From contig JAGOQY010000005.1 of the NCBI GenBank assembly GCA_018063125.1, forward strand, positions 1 through 32,864: a stretch of 32,864 nt of DNA. The letters are read 5' to 3'. Below are positions 7,818-16,149 of this stretch, one piece after another; the stretch's first letter is position 1; each line of letters begins with the position of its first letter. The DNA comes from Patescibacteria group bacterium (GTDB lineage Bacteria; Patescibacteriota; Patescibacteriia; 2-12-FULL-60-25). The notes beneath the pieces were generated by a model. The model was not told the DNA's origin and searched no databases. It worked only from the letters and a program-made list of their open reading frames with translations. The position numbers and the translations under genes are program-made.

Positions 7818-9659
7818 ATGAATCCTACCCTCAAAAACGGCCTCATCTTTCTCCTCGCGCTTGTCGTGGTTGGCACGGCATTTGCGTTTGTGAACGTTGG
7901 GGAAGAAAACGAACGAACCGACATCGCAACCATTGCCCGCGAGATCCAGGCCGAGAACGTGGCTTCGATCGTCGTGCGTGGCGCAAAAGTTGAAGTGACG
8001 TTAAAAGATGGAAAGAAGATTGAGACGACGAAAGAAGCTGGCGAAGGACTCTCCTCGACGCTGGCGAACTACGGTGTGGATCCGGAAAAAGCTCGAACCG
8101 TTCCGACGGATATTCAGGATCCCTCCGGCGCCGCGTATTGGGCGAGCATCATCCTTCCGAACGTCCTCCCCTTCCTCCTCATCTTCGGGTTGATGTGGTT
8201 CTTCTTCAAACAGGTTCAGGGACAGAACAATCGCGCCATGACATTTGGCCAGACCAACGCACGTGAGATTCCGAAGGACGCAAAAGATAAGATCACGTTT
8301 GAACATGTAGCAGGCGTCAAAGAAGCGAAAGAAGAGCTGACCGAGATCGTCGAGTTCCTGAAGAGTCCGGACAAGTTCATCGCGCTTGGCGCCAAGATCC
8401 CGAAAGGCGTTCTTCTCATGGGTTCTCCAGGAACCGGAAAAACGCTTCTCGCCCGCGCCGTGGCCGGTGAAGCGAACGTGCCGTTCTTCCACATGAGCGG
8501 TTCCGAGTTTGTGGAAATGTTTGTCGGTGTTGGCGCATCCCGTGTTCGCGATCTCTTTGCGAAAGCACAGAAGAGCGCGCCATCCATCATCTTTATCGAT
8601 GAAATTGATGCCGTCGGTCGCCAGCGTGGATCTGGTCTTGGTGGATCGCATGACGAACGCGAACAAACACTCAACCAAATTCTGGTGGAGATGGATGGTT
8701 TTGAACCGAACTCCGGCGTGATTGTCATGGCCGCAACGAACCGTCCGGATGTCCTCGATCCAGCACTTCTCCGCCCGGGTCGCTTTGACCGCCGTGTCGT
8801 GCTTGATCCGCCGGACCTGAAGGATCGCGAAGCGATTTTGAACATCTACACCTCGAAGAAGCCCATGGCAAAAGACGTGAACATTAAACGTCTCGCCGAA
8901 CGAACGCCGGGCTTTTCCGGAGCAGATCTTCAGAATCTCATGAACGAAGGTGCGATTCTCGCCGCACGTCGCGGACAGACCGAGATCACGATGAATGATC
9001 TCATTGAATCCATCGAGAAAGTTCTCCTTGGACCGGAGCGCAAAAGTCACATCATGAACGAAGAGGAGCGAAAGGTGACCGCATTTCATGAAGCCGGTCA
9101 CGCGCTTGTCGCCCATCTTCTTCCGCATGCAGATCCCGTCCAGAAAGTCTCGATCATCTCTCGAGGCCGTGCCGCCGGATACACACTCAAGATGCCGACT
9201 GAGGATCGTACCATGCGCCGACGTGCCGAATACGTGGAAGATATCGCCGTCTCCATGGGCGGATATGCCGCTGAAGAAATCTTCTTTGGAGAAGTCACGA
9301 CCGGAGCTTCGAACGACATGAAGAATGCGACGCGACTTGCTCGCAACATGGTCACCCAGTGGGGCATGAGCGAAAAACTCGGACCGCGCGTGTACGGCGC
9401 ACAGGAAGATATGATTTTCTTGGGTCGCGAAATCCACGAAAATCGCGACTACGCAGAAACCAAAGCCGTGACCATCGATGATGAAATTGACGTCCTCATC
9501 AAAAACGGATTGGAGACGGCAAAGAAGCTCATCACCTCCAACAAAGACGCCATGGAGCGCATCGCAAATGAACTTCTCGAGAAGGAAACGATCGAACGAG
9601 ATCGCTTCGCAGAAGTAATTGGGATCACCGCCGCCAATCCAAAAAACATTCCCGCATAA
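7818..9659 (+). CDS. ftsH: ATP-dependent zinc metalloprotease FtsH
   Basis: A 613-residue membrane-anchored AAA+ protease that degrades misfolded or short-lived membrane and cytosolic proteins as a hexamer. The layout is standard: TM1 at about residues 5-24, a small extracytoplasmic domain, TM2 at about 108-130, and the AAA module with Walker A GSPGTGKT (202-209, Ser in place of the usual first Pro), Walker B IIFIDEID and second region of homology [18 protein letters not shown]. The peptidase domain has the zinc motif HEAGH (424-428) and third ligand Asp500 in SNDMKNAT. The length is typical (about 610-650). The in-frame TTG at 7800 overlaps a possible -10 and was rejected. The gene is monocistronic, closed by the terminator at 9675-9708. 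Confidence 0.97.
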   Translation: MNPTLKNGLIFLLALVVVGTAFAFVNVGEENERTDIATIAREIQAENVASIVVRGAKVEVTLKDGKKIETTKEAGEGLSSTLANYGVDPEKARTVPTDIQDPSGAAYWASIILPNVLPFLLIFGLMWFFFKQVQGQNNRAMTFGQTNAREIPKDAKDKITFEHVAGVKEAKEELTEIVEFLKSPDKFIALGAKIPKGVLLMGSPGTGKTLLARAVAGEANVPFFHMSGSEFVEMFVGVGASRVRDLFAKAQKSAPSIIFIDEIDAVGRQRGSGLGGSHDEREQTLNQILVEMDGFEPNSGVIVMAATNRPDVLDPALLRPGRFDRRVVLDPPDLKDREAILNIYTSKKPMAKDVNIKRLAERTPGFSGADLQNLMNEGAILAARRGQTEITMNDLIESIEKVLLGPERKSHIMNEEERKVTAFHEAGHALVAHLLPHADPVQKVSIISRGRAAGYTLKMPTEDRTMRRRAEYVEDIAVSMGGYAAEEIFFGEVTTGASNDMKNATRLARNMVTQWGMSEKLGPRVYGAQEDMIFLGREIHENRDYAETKAVTIDDEIDVLIKNGLETAKKLITSNKDAMERIANELLEKETIERDRFAEVIGITAANPKNIPA

Positions 9660-9674
9660 AATCTCACAGAAATC

Positions 9675-9708
9675 ACAAAACCCGTCCGCCTCAGGCGACG
9701 GGTTTTGT
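9675..9708 (+). terminator. Intrinsic terminator after ftsH
   Basis: ACAAAACCCGTC (9675-9686) pairs with GACGGGTTTTGT (9697-9708), with further pairing of CGCC/GGC inside. The right arm ends in the TG of the next gene's extended -10, so terminator and promoter touch. Confidence 0.85.
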
Positions 9709-9716
9709 GGTATCAT
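9708..9716 (+). promoter_or_regulatory. Extended -10 promoter of the membrane-protein/ATPase operon
   Basis: TG-G-TATCAT (TG at 9708-9709, -10 at 9711-9716). The ATG is 9 nt further, so the mRNA should be nearly leaderless. No convincing -35 is seen, which fits an extended -10. Confidence 0.55.
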
Positions 9717-9725
9717 GGGGCAAAT

Positions 9726-10742
9726 ATGCCGCGCGTCTTTCAACGCCGTTCACACGGCCCCGTGTATCGTGAAGTGCTCTCTCAGGCGTTCCGCAATGCG
9801 TGGACGCACAAGCAGTATTGGCCGCTCGCCTTCTTTGCATCCCTGCTTCTTTCTGCGGGAGCCTACGACGTCGTGCTCACGGCGGTTCGCTCAATCGGAG
9901 ATCAAAGTTCAAATCTCATCGAAGGCCCGCGCGTCGCCATGGTTGGTCCGGCCATAGCCGCGGCCTGGAACCAGATCCCACTCATCGATCTTTTGAGCGG
10001 GCTCCAAGCCGTCATTGCGGTCGCCCTCTTTTTAATCGCGTTCGCCGCGATGTCCTGCGTCTCTCAAGGTGGACTCGTATTTGCCATTGGCATGGGACAT
10101 GATGAAAAGCCGACCTGGAAACAGGCTCTGGGCGTTGGAGGACGCGCATTCTGGCCGATCGCCGCATTGAATGCACTCTCGCTGGGGCTTCTCTGGGTTC
10201 TTCGCTTTCTCGTGGCGTTCCCTCTCTACCTTGTCCTCTCCGAAGAAACCACGCTCGCTCGCGTTCTCTACATTCTTTCTTTCCTCTTCTTCGTGGCACT
10301 GTCGTTCGTCATCACCATAGTGCATATCTTTGCGTTGAACGCGATGGTGCTTCAAGGCGCTCGAATCTCTGATGCCGTCCTTCGTGGATATCAGCTTTTC
10401 AAGAAACACTGGCTCGTGACCATCGAAACGGCCGCTCTGCTCTGCGTTCTGGCCCTGGGCATTGGCGCTCTCTGGCTTGGACTCTATCTCATCGCCATGA
10501 TCCCGTTGTTTGCCGCAGTAGTTTCTGCGGCCGTGGTTCAGTCCATGGGACTACTCTATGGCACGATGGGTGTTGCGCTCGGCCTGTTCGCGGTCGCCAT
10601 CTTCACGGCGACGTCATTCGTGACTCATGTGCAGTATGCGACGTGGACGCTCCTCTTCCGCCGACTTGGCGAAGGTGGTGTGATTCCAAAAATCCACCGA
10701 TTGACCCGTGAGATTTTTCATCTGACGGAAGTTCCTCGGTAG
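9726..10742 (+). CDS. Polytopic membrane protein of unknown function
   Basis: A 338-residue integral membrane protein with about six to eight hydrophobic segments, near residues 28-50, 85-120, 142-165, 180-210, 235-275 and 280-310. The cytoplasmic-looking ends are basic (RRSHGPVYREVL at the start; RLTREIFHLTEVPR at the end). The short NAWTHKQYWPLAFF motif leads into the first helix. No recognised family and no catalytic motif. It is followed after 6 nt by a PilB/GspE-type ATPase and is probably co-transcribed with it. It is not a PilC/GspF protein, whose duplicated cytoplasmic domain is absent. Its link with the type IV pilus or secretion machinery is inferred only from position. Confidence 0.82.
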   Translation: MPRVFQRRSHGPVYREVLSQAFRNAWTHKQYWPLAFFASLLLSAGAYDVVLTAVRSIGDQSSNLIEGPRVAMVGPAIAAAWNQIPLIDLLSGLQAVIAVALFLIAFAAMSCVSQGGLVFAIGMGHDEKPTWKQALGVGGRAFWPIAALNALSLGLLWVLRFLVAFPLYLVLSEETTLARVLYILSFLFFVALSFVITIVHIFALNAMVLQGARISDAVLRGYQLFKKHWLVTIETAALLCVLALGIGALWLGLYLIAMIPLFAAVVSAAVVQSMGLLYGTMGVALGLFAVAIFTATSFVTHVQYATWTLLFRRLGEGGVIPKIHRLTREIFHLTEVPR

Positions 10743-10748
10743 TTTTCT

Positions 10749-12605
10749 ATGCCTTCCCAAGCCCAGCCACCAAAGCCTCAATCCATTGAGGACCTCTTTA
10801 AGAAATCGACCGCTCCGGCGCCCACCGGGGCTTCTCCGACACCGGTTAAAAAGGTGAAAGCGACTCCGATCAAGCCACGTTCCGAAATGAGCGTGGAGGA
10901 GAAGCTTCAGGAGCGCATGTCGTCGATCAAGCTCGGCGAGATCGAAAAAGAAGCACAGGAAGAAGCCGCCAAGCAGAATCTTCCCTACATCAACCTCAAA
11001 GGATTTCCGATTGCGGCAGAGGCACTCGCGATGCTCCCCCGAGAAGAAGCGACCGCTTCTTCGAGCGTGGTCTTTTTTTCCAATGGAGAACAGATTCGCC
11101 TGGGGACTTCGAAACCCGGCGCCGCAACAGATGCACTCGCGGCCAAAATCAAGAAAGAAGAGAACGCGACCGAAGTTCTCATCTACTACATTTCTGAAGA
11201 GAGCCTCCGTTCCGCCATCAAGCTCTACGATGCTCTTCCGGAGGTAAAGGAGATTATTTACGGCGTTCGAATCGACGAAGCTTCTTTGCAGAAGTACGCC
11301 AGCGAAATCACAGATCTCAAGAAGCTTCGTGAAACCATCACGAAAGTTTCAACGACAGATATCGTCACGCTGTTCATTGGAGGTGCGCTCAACACAGACG
11401 CCTCAGATATTCACGTGGAAGCAGAGGAGGCAGACGTGAAGATTCGCTATCGCATTGATGGAGATTTGCATGATGCGGCGACACTCCCGAAAGATGCGTG
11501 GAAGCAGATCATCTCACGTCTCAAACTTTACGCCGGTGTCAAAATCAACATTGAGGATACGCCACAGGACGGACGTATCACCATCTATCTTTCAAACGAA
11601 AAGATCGACATTCGTGTTTCGTTTCTGCCAACCGCGTTTGGTGAATCTGTCGTCATGCGTCTGTTGAGACCGAAATCAATTGCGCTGGAATTCGAACAGT
11701 TGGGTATCCGCGGCAAAGCCTGGGAAGCACTGAAGCGTGAAATTGAGCGACCAAACGGCATGATCGTCACGACCGGTCCGACGGGTTCCGGTAAAACGAC
11801 GACGCTGTACGCCATGTTGAAGCGTTTGAATACCGAGGACGTGAAGATCATCACGCTCGAAGATCCGATCGAATATAAGCTTCAGGGAATCAACCAAAGC
11901 CAGATCGACTATTCAAAAGATTATACGTTCGCGAAAGGCCTCCGCTCGATCCTCCGTCAGGATCCGGACGTGGTCATGGTCGGTGAAATCCGTGACTTGG
12001 ATACGGCGGAAATCGCGATTCAAGCCGCTCTCACGGGTCACTTGGTGGTTTCAACCATTCATACCAACAGTGCCGCGGGTGCCATCCCCCGCTTTCTTTC
12101 CATGGGTGTGAAGCCATTTCTTCTCGCGCCAGCCATCAACTGTATTATCGGTCAGCGCCTCGTGAAGCGCATCAACCCAGATGCAAAAGTTCCCGTTGAA
12201 TTGGAGCCAAGCGTTCTGGCACAGGTGAGAGCCGAGCTCGAAAAGATTCCGGCGGAAACGCTCAAAGAGCTGAAGATTGATACCTCCAAACTTCAATTCT
12301 ACGGACCAAAAGAAGGCGCAGAACTCCCCTACAAAGGCCGCGTCGGGATCTACGAAATCTTCTCGATGACGAAGGAGATCGAAAAGCTCATCCTAAGTGG
12401 TCATGTCTCAGAATACGACATGCTTGAAATCGCGCAGAAGTCCGGGATGCTCACAATGGCACAAGATGGGATTCTCAAAGCTCTTGATGGTCTTACCTCC
12501 ATCGATGAAGTTCTCCGAGCCGCGGAACTTCAAGCGCTCTCGGATGAACCCGAAGACGTTCCGCCGCCACCAACGCCTCCCGCAAAAACCGAAACATCCG
12601 CCTAA
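10749..12605 (+). CDS. pilB: Type II/IV secretion system ATPase, PilB/GspE family, lacking the zinc-binding Cys tetrad
   Basis: A 618-residue hexameric assembly ATPase that should power type IV pilus extension or a related secretion system at the membrane. The N-terminus is Pro/Ala/Lys-rich and probably disordered (to about residue 50), followed by an N-terminal domain. The C-terminal core has Walker A (TGPTGSGKTTTLYAML), an Asp box (ITLEDPIEYKLQGINQ), Walker B (DPDVVMVGEIRDLDTAEIA) and a His box (TGHLVVSTIHTNSA). Family members usually carry two CxxC pairs after QRLVRR. Here the same stretches read KRINPDAKVPVE and YGPKEGAELPYKGRVGIYE, without any Cys. No SD is present. The stop codon lies in the loop of a bidirectional hairpin. 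Pilus extension is the most likely role, but no pilin or PilC gene is in the window. Confidence 0.92.
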   Translation: MPSQAQPPKPQSIEDLFKKSTAPAPTGASPTPVKKVKATPIKPRSEMSVEEKLQERMSSIKLGEIEKEAQEEAAKQNLPYINLKGFPIAAEALAMLPREEATASSSVVFFSNGEQIRLGTSKPGAATDALAAKIKKEENATEVLIYYISEESLRSAIKLYDALPEVKEIIYGVRIDEASLQKYASEITDLKKLRETITKVSTTDIVTLFIGGALNTDASDIHVEAEEADVKIRYRIDGDLHDAATLPKDAWKQIISRLKLYAGVKINIEDTPQDGRITIYLSNEKIDIRVSFLPTAFGESVVMRLLRPKSIALEFEQLGIRGKAWEALKREIERPNGMIVTTGPTGSGKTTTLYAMLKRLNTEDVKIITLEDPIEYKLQGINQSQIDYSKDYTFAKGLRSILRQDPDVVMVGEIRDLDTAEIAIQAALTGHLVVSTIHTNSAAGAIPRFLSMGVKPFLLAPAINCIIGQRLVKRINPDAKVPVELEPSVLAQVRAELEKIPAETLKELKIDTSKLQFYGPKEGAELPYKGRVGIYEIFSMTKEIEKLILSGHVSEYDMLEIAQKSGMLTMAQDGILKALDGLTSIDEVLRAAELQALSDEPEDVPPPPTPPAKTETSA

Positions 12606-12617
12606 TGGCGGATGTTT
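12592..12617. terminator. Bidirectional hairpin containing both convergent stop codons
   Basis: AAACATCCGCC (12592-12602) pairs perfectly with GGCGGATGTTT (12607-12617) around the loop TAAT. The plus-strand stop TAA (12603-12605) and the minus-strand stop TAG (12604-12602) overlap in the loop. There is no long T tract, so termination strength is uncertain. Confidence 0.75.
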
Positions 12618-13609
12618 GATATTGAAGCGACTCGTTTTTCTTTTGCGTCTGTCCGTAACGGAGGACGTTCCTGGATTGCTTCAGGCAAGAGCTGTTCACG
12701 CTGGCTCACCAGCCCGCCCAACTCATCAACGGCATTCCACACGATCGGAAGAACTCCCACTAATAATCGTTTGGCAGATTCAAATCCCGCAGGATGCTCA
12801 CCGCTCATGGGCGCTTCCAACATGGTAAGCAGTCCTTTTTGAGACAATCGACGCGCTTCCCGCGGGTTCAGGCCCAACAATCGCATGGCCTGCGCTTCGA
12901 GTTCTGCTTGCATCTGACGTCGAACGAACGGACCCAACTTCGCCATCAACTGATCCGCTTCTTCATTCGAAACGTTTGGATTCATGAACTTGTTCACGGC
13001 TTCTTTCGGGATGTACACGGAAAGATTTAGCGCCTCCATCTTTCCTTCCGGGTTATCAAAATATTCTCCTTTTCCAGCAGCCGTCTCGGCCCAGTAGATT
13101 TTAGAAAGTCCGCGACCACGGATGCGATTCAGATCCATGCTGAACTTCTTGTCATACCCCATACGATTTGTCGTGATATCCACGGCAACCGGATGCGCGA
13201 GGCGTTCGTTCTCTTCATCGATAAACATGAGCACCGCATCCGTCCCCCGCAACACGTCATCATGCGGATGTGACGGATAGGCCACGACCGTATGAGACAA
13301 CCAGGAATAGGGCTGGTTTCGTCCCTCTTTGGTCATCCCGCCCGTGTCGATCCCTTCTAAAAACACTTCTTCAGCTAACCCCGGCGCTTCACTAGACTTC
13401 ATCATCTGATGACGTTCGCGCTGCTTGGAATATTCTTCGATGTCACCCAGATCCAATTTTATTCCTCGTTCTTGAAGCACCTCCGTCGTGATCTTTCGTT
13501 TATTCCAACGCGGACCGAGATTCATCCGGTTCTGATATTCTTTCTCTTCGATTTTCGATCGTTCCGGTTTCCGCGCCTCTGGAACCCGAAACGGATTCTC
13601 CAAGTTCAT
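12602..13609 (-). CDS. Hypothetical protein in the tsaD-tsaE operon
   Basis: A 335-residue soluble protein with no signal peptide or membrane helix. The N-terminal 100 residues are rich in Lys, Arg and Glu. The middle contains HPHDDVLRGTDAVLMFIDEE followed by HPVAVDITTNRMGYDKKF. This spacing of Asp, a hydrophobic strand, D-I-T-T and Lys recalls PD-(D/E)xK-type nuclease cores, but the match is loose and not diagnostic. The C-terminal third is helical. It begins 3 nt after tsaE and has no SD, so it is probably the last gene of the tsaD-tsaE transcript. Its stop overlaps that of pilB on the other strand. Function unknown. Confidence 0.8.
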   Translation of the reverse strand: MNLENPFRVPEARKPERSKIEEKEYQNRMNLGPRWNKRKITTEVLQERGIKLDLGDIEEYSKQRERHQMMKSSEAPGLAEEVFLEGIDTGGMTKEGRNQPYSWLSHTVVAYPSHPHDDVLRGTDAVLMFIDEENERLAHPVAVDITTNRMGYDKKFSMDLNRIRGRGLSKIYWAETAAGKGEYFDNPEGKMEALNLSVYIPKEAVNKFMNPNVSNEEADQLMAKLGPFVRRQMQAELEAQAMRLLGLNPREARRLSQKGLLTMLEAPMSGEHPAGFESAKRLLVGVLPIVWNAVDELGGLVSQREQLLPEAIQERPPLRTDAKEKRVASISNIRH

Positions 13610-13612
13610 TGA

Positions 13613-14047
13613 TTAAGAAATAGTAAGCGTCATTCGATCCGTGAATGCACGAATGAATGACGGCACCTTCTCTGGCCATTCTAGCACGAGAAGCGTCGAT
13701 CCATCGGAGAGCTCTTCGGGAAGATCCATCGGGAGAATCTCGTTCTCGTTTTCGATCCGATACGCGTCGACATGAACGACGCGTTTGATCTTCTGAACGG
13801 CTTTTGGAAGCGCGTACGATCGCATCAATGCGAATGTCGGCGAAGGCGGTGTTTTCTTAATCCCAAAACCTTTGGCGAGCGCCTGCGTAAACGTCGTTTT
13901 CCCCGCACCCAACGGACCAGAAAGCGCGATCAACATTCTGGGATGCAGATTGGGCAGGATTTTTTCAACGACAAGATTCCAAGATTCCGCCGAAGGCACA
14001 TCTATCTTCTCTTTTTTCTTTCCGACTTCGATCGTGACGTGGCGCAT
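13613..14047 (-). CDS. tsaE: tRNA threonylcarbamoyladenosine biosynthesis ATPase TsaE
   Basis: A 144-residue P-loop ATPase that drives the TsaB-TsaD complex in forming t6A at position 37 of ANN-decoding tRNAs. Visible motifs are Walker A GPLGAGKTTFTQALAKGFGI, the switch-like SPTFALMRSY, HVDAYRI and LEWPEKV, all typical of TsaE. The length is normal for the family. The start at 14047 (MRHVTIEVG) lies 1 nt after the tsaD stop. The longer open frame to 14125 would overlap tsaD and add unlike sequence. No SD is present. It is coupled with tsaD upstream. tsaB and tsaC are not in this window. Confidence 0.94.
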   Translation of the reverse strand: MRHVTIEVGKKKEKIDVPSAESWNLVVEKILPNLHPRMLIALSGPLGAGKTTFTQALAKGFGIKKTPPSPTFALMRSYALPKAVQKIKRVVHVDAYRIENENEILPMDLPEELSDGSTLLVLEWPEKVPSFIRAFTDRMTLTIS

Positions 14048-14048
14048 A

Positions 14049-15080
14049 TTAAAAATCCAATTCTGGATCCGCTGAAAGCGTCTTCCAGTTGTCACCTTTT
14101 GGCTTTGCAGTGAGTCGCCAGGCACCCGCGGCCGCGATCATCGCCGCGTTGTCCGTATGAAATCCGTGAGACGGAGCGAGCATTCGCACGTTCGGCAGTT
14201 CTCGCGCAACCGCCTTCGACATCTCTTGTTGCAAATGCTGATTTGCCGAAACGCCGCCCACAATCGCGAGCGCAACCGGCTTGGACTTCTTGGCCGCTGT
14301 CAGTGCTTTCTTCACAAGAACGTCCACGATCGCCGTTTGAATCGATGCGGAAAGATCGGCGACTTTTTCTTTGCGTTTGGACTTTGGAAGATTCTGCCAC
14401 TCACGAAGAACAGCGGTTTTAAGACCGGAAAAACTCATGTCGAGCGAAGGGTCATTCAACATGGGACGTGGCAAATCAAACGAGGTGGGATCACCTTTCA
14501 GCGCAAGTTTCGCCAGTGCTGGACCGCCTGGATATCCGAGCCCCATCAACTTTCCCATCTTATCAAATGCCTCCCCCGCCGCGTCATCTCGTGTACGGCC
14601 GAGAACTTTGTACCTGTTGAAATCACGCATCAGAATCAATTCTGAGTGACCACCGGAAACCAGGAGAAAGAGAATCGGAAATTTCCATCCTTTTCGATTT
14701 TCGGGAACAAGCCACGTTGATGCGAGATGACCTTCCAGATGGTTCACACCAACGATCGGGACGTTCCGAACCGCCGCGATTGTTCGCCCGGCTTCAAGAC
14801 CGACACGAAGAGCCGTTGCGAGTCCCGGACCGCGCGTGACCGCGACCGCATCGAACCGCGGCTTTGGTCCGAAGGCTTTTGCGCGTTCTAGAAGAGAAAC
14901 AAGTTCCGCAACATGCGTACGCGCCGCGACTTCGGGAACAACCCCGCCGTATCGTGCGTGAATCGGAATCTGTGTTGCGGTCTCATGATGGACTAGCCGG
15001 ACACTCTTTCCGACCTCAAGAATCGCGACGGATGTCTCGTCACAGCTGGTTTCGATTCCCAAGACGCGCAAACGTTTCAT
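14049..15080 (-). CDS. tsaD: tRNA N6-adenosine threonylcarbamoyltransferase TsaD
   Basis: A 343-residue catalytic subunit of t6A synthesis that transfers the threonylcarbamoyl group to A37. Conserved motifs are all present: GIETSCDETS (8-17), metal ligands His114 and His118 in NHLEGHLAS, VSGGHSE (141-147), DDAAGEAFDK (165-174), SFSGLKTA, GGVSANQHL, and Asp310 in HTDNAAMIA. Full length. The ATG at 15080 sits 6 nt after a -10 box, predicting a leaderless transcript. First gene of a tsaD-tsaE-hypothetical operon. Universally conserved and not a sign of transfer. Confidence 0.97.
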   Translation of the reverse strand: MKRLRVLGIETSCDETSVAILEVGKSVRLVHHETATQIPIHARYGGVVPEVAARTHVAELVSLLERAKAFGPKPRFDAVAVTRGPGLATALRVGLEAGRTIAAVRNVPIVGVNHLEGHLASTWLVPENRKGWKFPILFLLVSGGHSELILMRDFNRYKVLGRTRDDAAGEAFDKMGKLMGLGYPGGPALAKLALKGDPTSFDLPRPMLNDPSLDMSFSGLKTAVLREWQNLPKSKRKEKVADLSASIQTAIVDVLVKKALTAAKKSKPVALAIVGGVSANQHLQQEMSKAVARELPNVRMLAPSHGFHTDNAAMIAAAGAWRLTAKPKGDNWKTLSADPELDF

Positions 15081-15086
15081 GCAAGG

Positions 15087-15115
15087 AAATTAGCGGAAAA
15101 TAGCGAGATTGTCTA
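15087..15115 (-). promoter_or_regulatory. tsaD operon promoter
   Basis: On the minus strand: TAGACA (15115-15110), 17 nt, TAATTT (15092-15087), then 6 nt to the ATG. The predicted transcription start falls on the start codon itself. Confidence 0.65.
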
Positions 15116-15124
15116 CGGATCAGG

Positions 15125-15175
15125 ATAAAAAGAAAGGCCCGGCACCAGTCGAAATGAATCGACCGATACCGGACC
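15125..15175 (-). terminator. Strong intrinsic terminator after the lectin-like gene
   Basis: A long imperfect stem pairs 15136-15152 with 15159-15175 around a short loop. On the minus strand a T-rich tail follows (15135-15125). It begins only 5 nt after the stop codon. Confidence 0.85.
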
Positions 15176-15180
15176 AGAGA

Positions 15181-15975
15181 CTACAGAACTGCCAGGACGC
15201 GGAAACCGACGCCATCACCGGAACCGCCATGCCAGCTGTCGTACACACCCGCGAGACCGCCGTAAGAAGAGCAACCAACGACGAGAAGGTACCCGGACTC
15301 GCAGGCGTTTTCACACCATTCAAACGCATTCGTGTAGCCGAGATCGGGGAGGGGCATGTCACGGTGCTCACTGAGCCAGTTAAAAAGATTGCCGACGAAG
15401 TTCCACTCCTCTGCCGTCGGGAGACGGGTACCCTTCTTGGGGAATCCCGTCACCTTGGCGATGTCGGAGAGAATCCCTCCCGCGAGATCCTCGTAGCTCG
15501 TATTGAAGCGCAGGGAGGGATATTTCACCATCGCCACGAGCCGATCGTCCGGATAGCCGTCTTTGTCGTCCCAGTTGGGCTTTGCAATCGTCTCGATCGC
15601 GATCCACTGACCTTCGAGAGACTTCCGTTCGATCTTCGAGAAGAGGCGTGAGAGATGCTCGTTCCACGCGAGCTTCACGAAGTGTTCGGGATACTGCTTC
15701 TCCGTGATGGCAGGGATATAGATGAGCAGGAAGTTGAACTTTGCGATCGACTTCACCTGCTTCTCCGTGAGCTTGGGCACGACCGGAACCCTGGCTTCGA
15801 TCCCAAGCTCGTCATACACCCCCTGCCAGAAAGCCTGAGCGTTCTCTGGCAAAAGCAATGCTTCCGCGTCACGCCAGAGCGTCGGATTTTTCAGGAAGGC
15901 ATCGAGATCGCTCTCGAGGATCCGTCCAGCTTCGTGTCGCTCGATGAGTTGCTTAATCATTCCGCTGATCGCCAT
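15181..15975 (-). CDS. Protein with C-type-lectin/FGE-sulfatase-like C-terminus; candidate DGR target
   Basis: A 264-residue protein with no clear signal peptide. The first 170 residues are soluble and mixed alpha/beta (LPENAQAFWQGVYDELGIEA; KFNFLLIYIPAITEKQYP) and match no family I recognise. The last 80 residues read as a formylglycine-generating-enzyme/C-type-lectin fold: TRLPTAEEWNFVG, then NAFEWCENA, CSSYGGLAG, SWHGGS and the terminal GFRVLAVL. Variable proteins of diversity-generating retroelements (DGRs) use this fold, and CPR genomes are rich in them. The start at 15975 is fixed by an SD (GAGGAGA, 15989-15983) 7 nt before the ATG; the open frame runs on to 16053 without support. It is a single-gene unit with its own terminator. 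No reverse transcriptase is in the window, so DGR membership is unproven. Confidence 0.75.
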   Translation of the reverse strand: MAISGMIKQLIERHEAGRILESDLDAFLKNPTLWRDAEALLLPENAQAFWQGVYDELGIEARVPVVPKLTEKQVKSIAKFNFLLIYIPAITEKQYPEHFVKLAWNEHLSRLFSKIERKSLEGQWIAIETIAKPNWDDKDGYPDDRLVAMVKYPSLRFNTSYEDLAGGILSDIAKVTGFPKKGTRLPTAEEWNFVGNLFNWLSEHRDMPLPDLGYTNAFEWCENACESGYLLVVGCSSYGGLAGVYDSWHGGSGDGVGFRVLAVL

Positions 15976-16104
15976 GATCGACTCTCCTCGCGCCACCACC
16001 TTCGGCATTGCAATCGTCAAAACGATCGCGTTGCGTCCTCTATGGTTTTGCAATGAGCTTTTCCGTAGTCCGTACGGAGCGGTTCGTCTCTTTCAGACAA
16101 ACGA

Positions 16105-16128
16105 AAAATCGCATAAAAATGCGATTTT
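16105..16128 (-). terminator. Intrinsic terminator after trxB
   Basis: AAAATCGCAT (16105-16114) pairs perfectly with ATGCGATTTT (16119-16128) around a 4-nt loop. On the minus strand the stem ends in TTTT followed by TCGTTT. Confidence 0.85.
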
Positions 16129-16149
16129 GTCAAGTGTTCTAGGTTGTTT

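Noticed and set aside
8001-9743. A 580-codon minus-strand frame
   Set aside because: Antisense to ftsH, rich in Cys, His and Phe with no domain; a shadow frame.
15976-16053. Upstream extension of the lectin-like protein
   Set aside because: A strong SD at 15983-15989 points to the ATG at 15975. The extension has no support and unlike composition.
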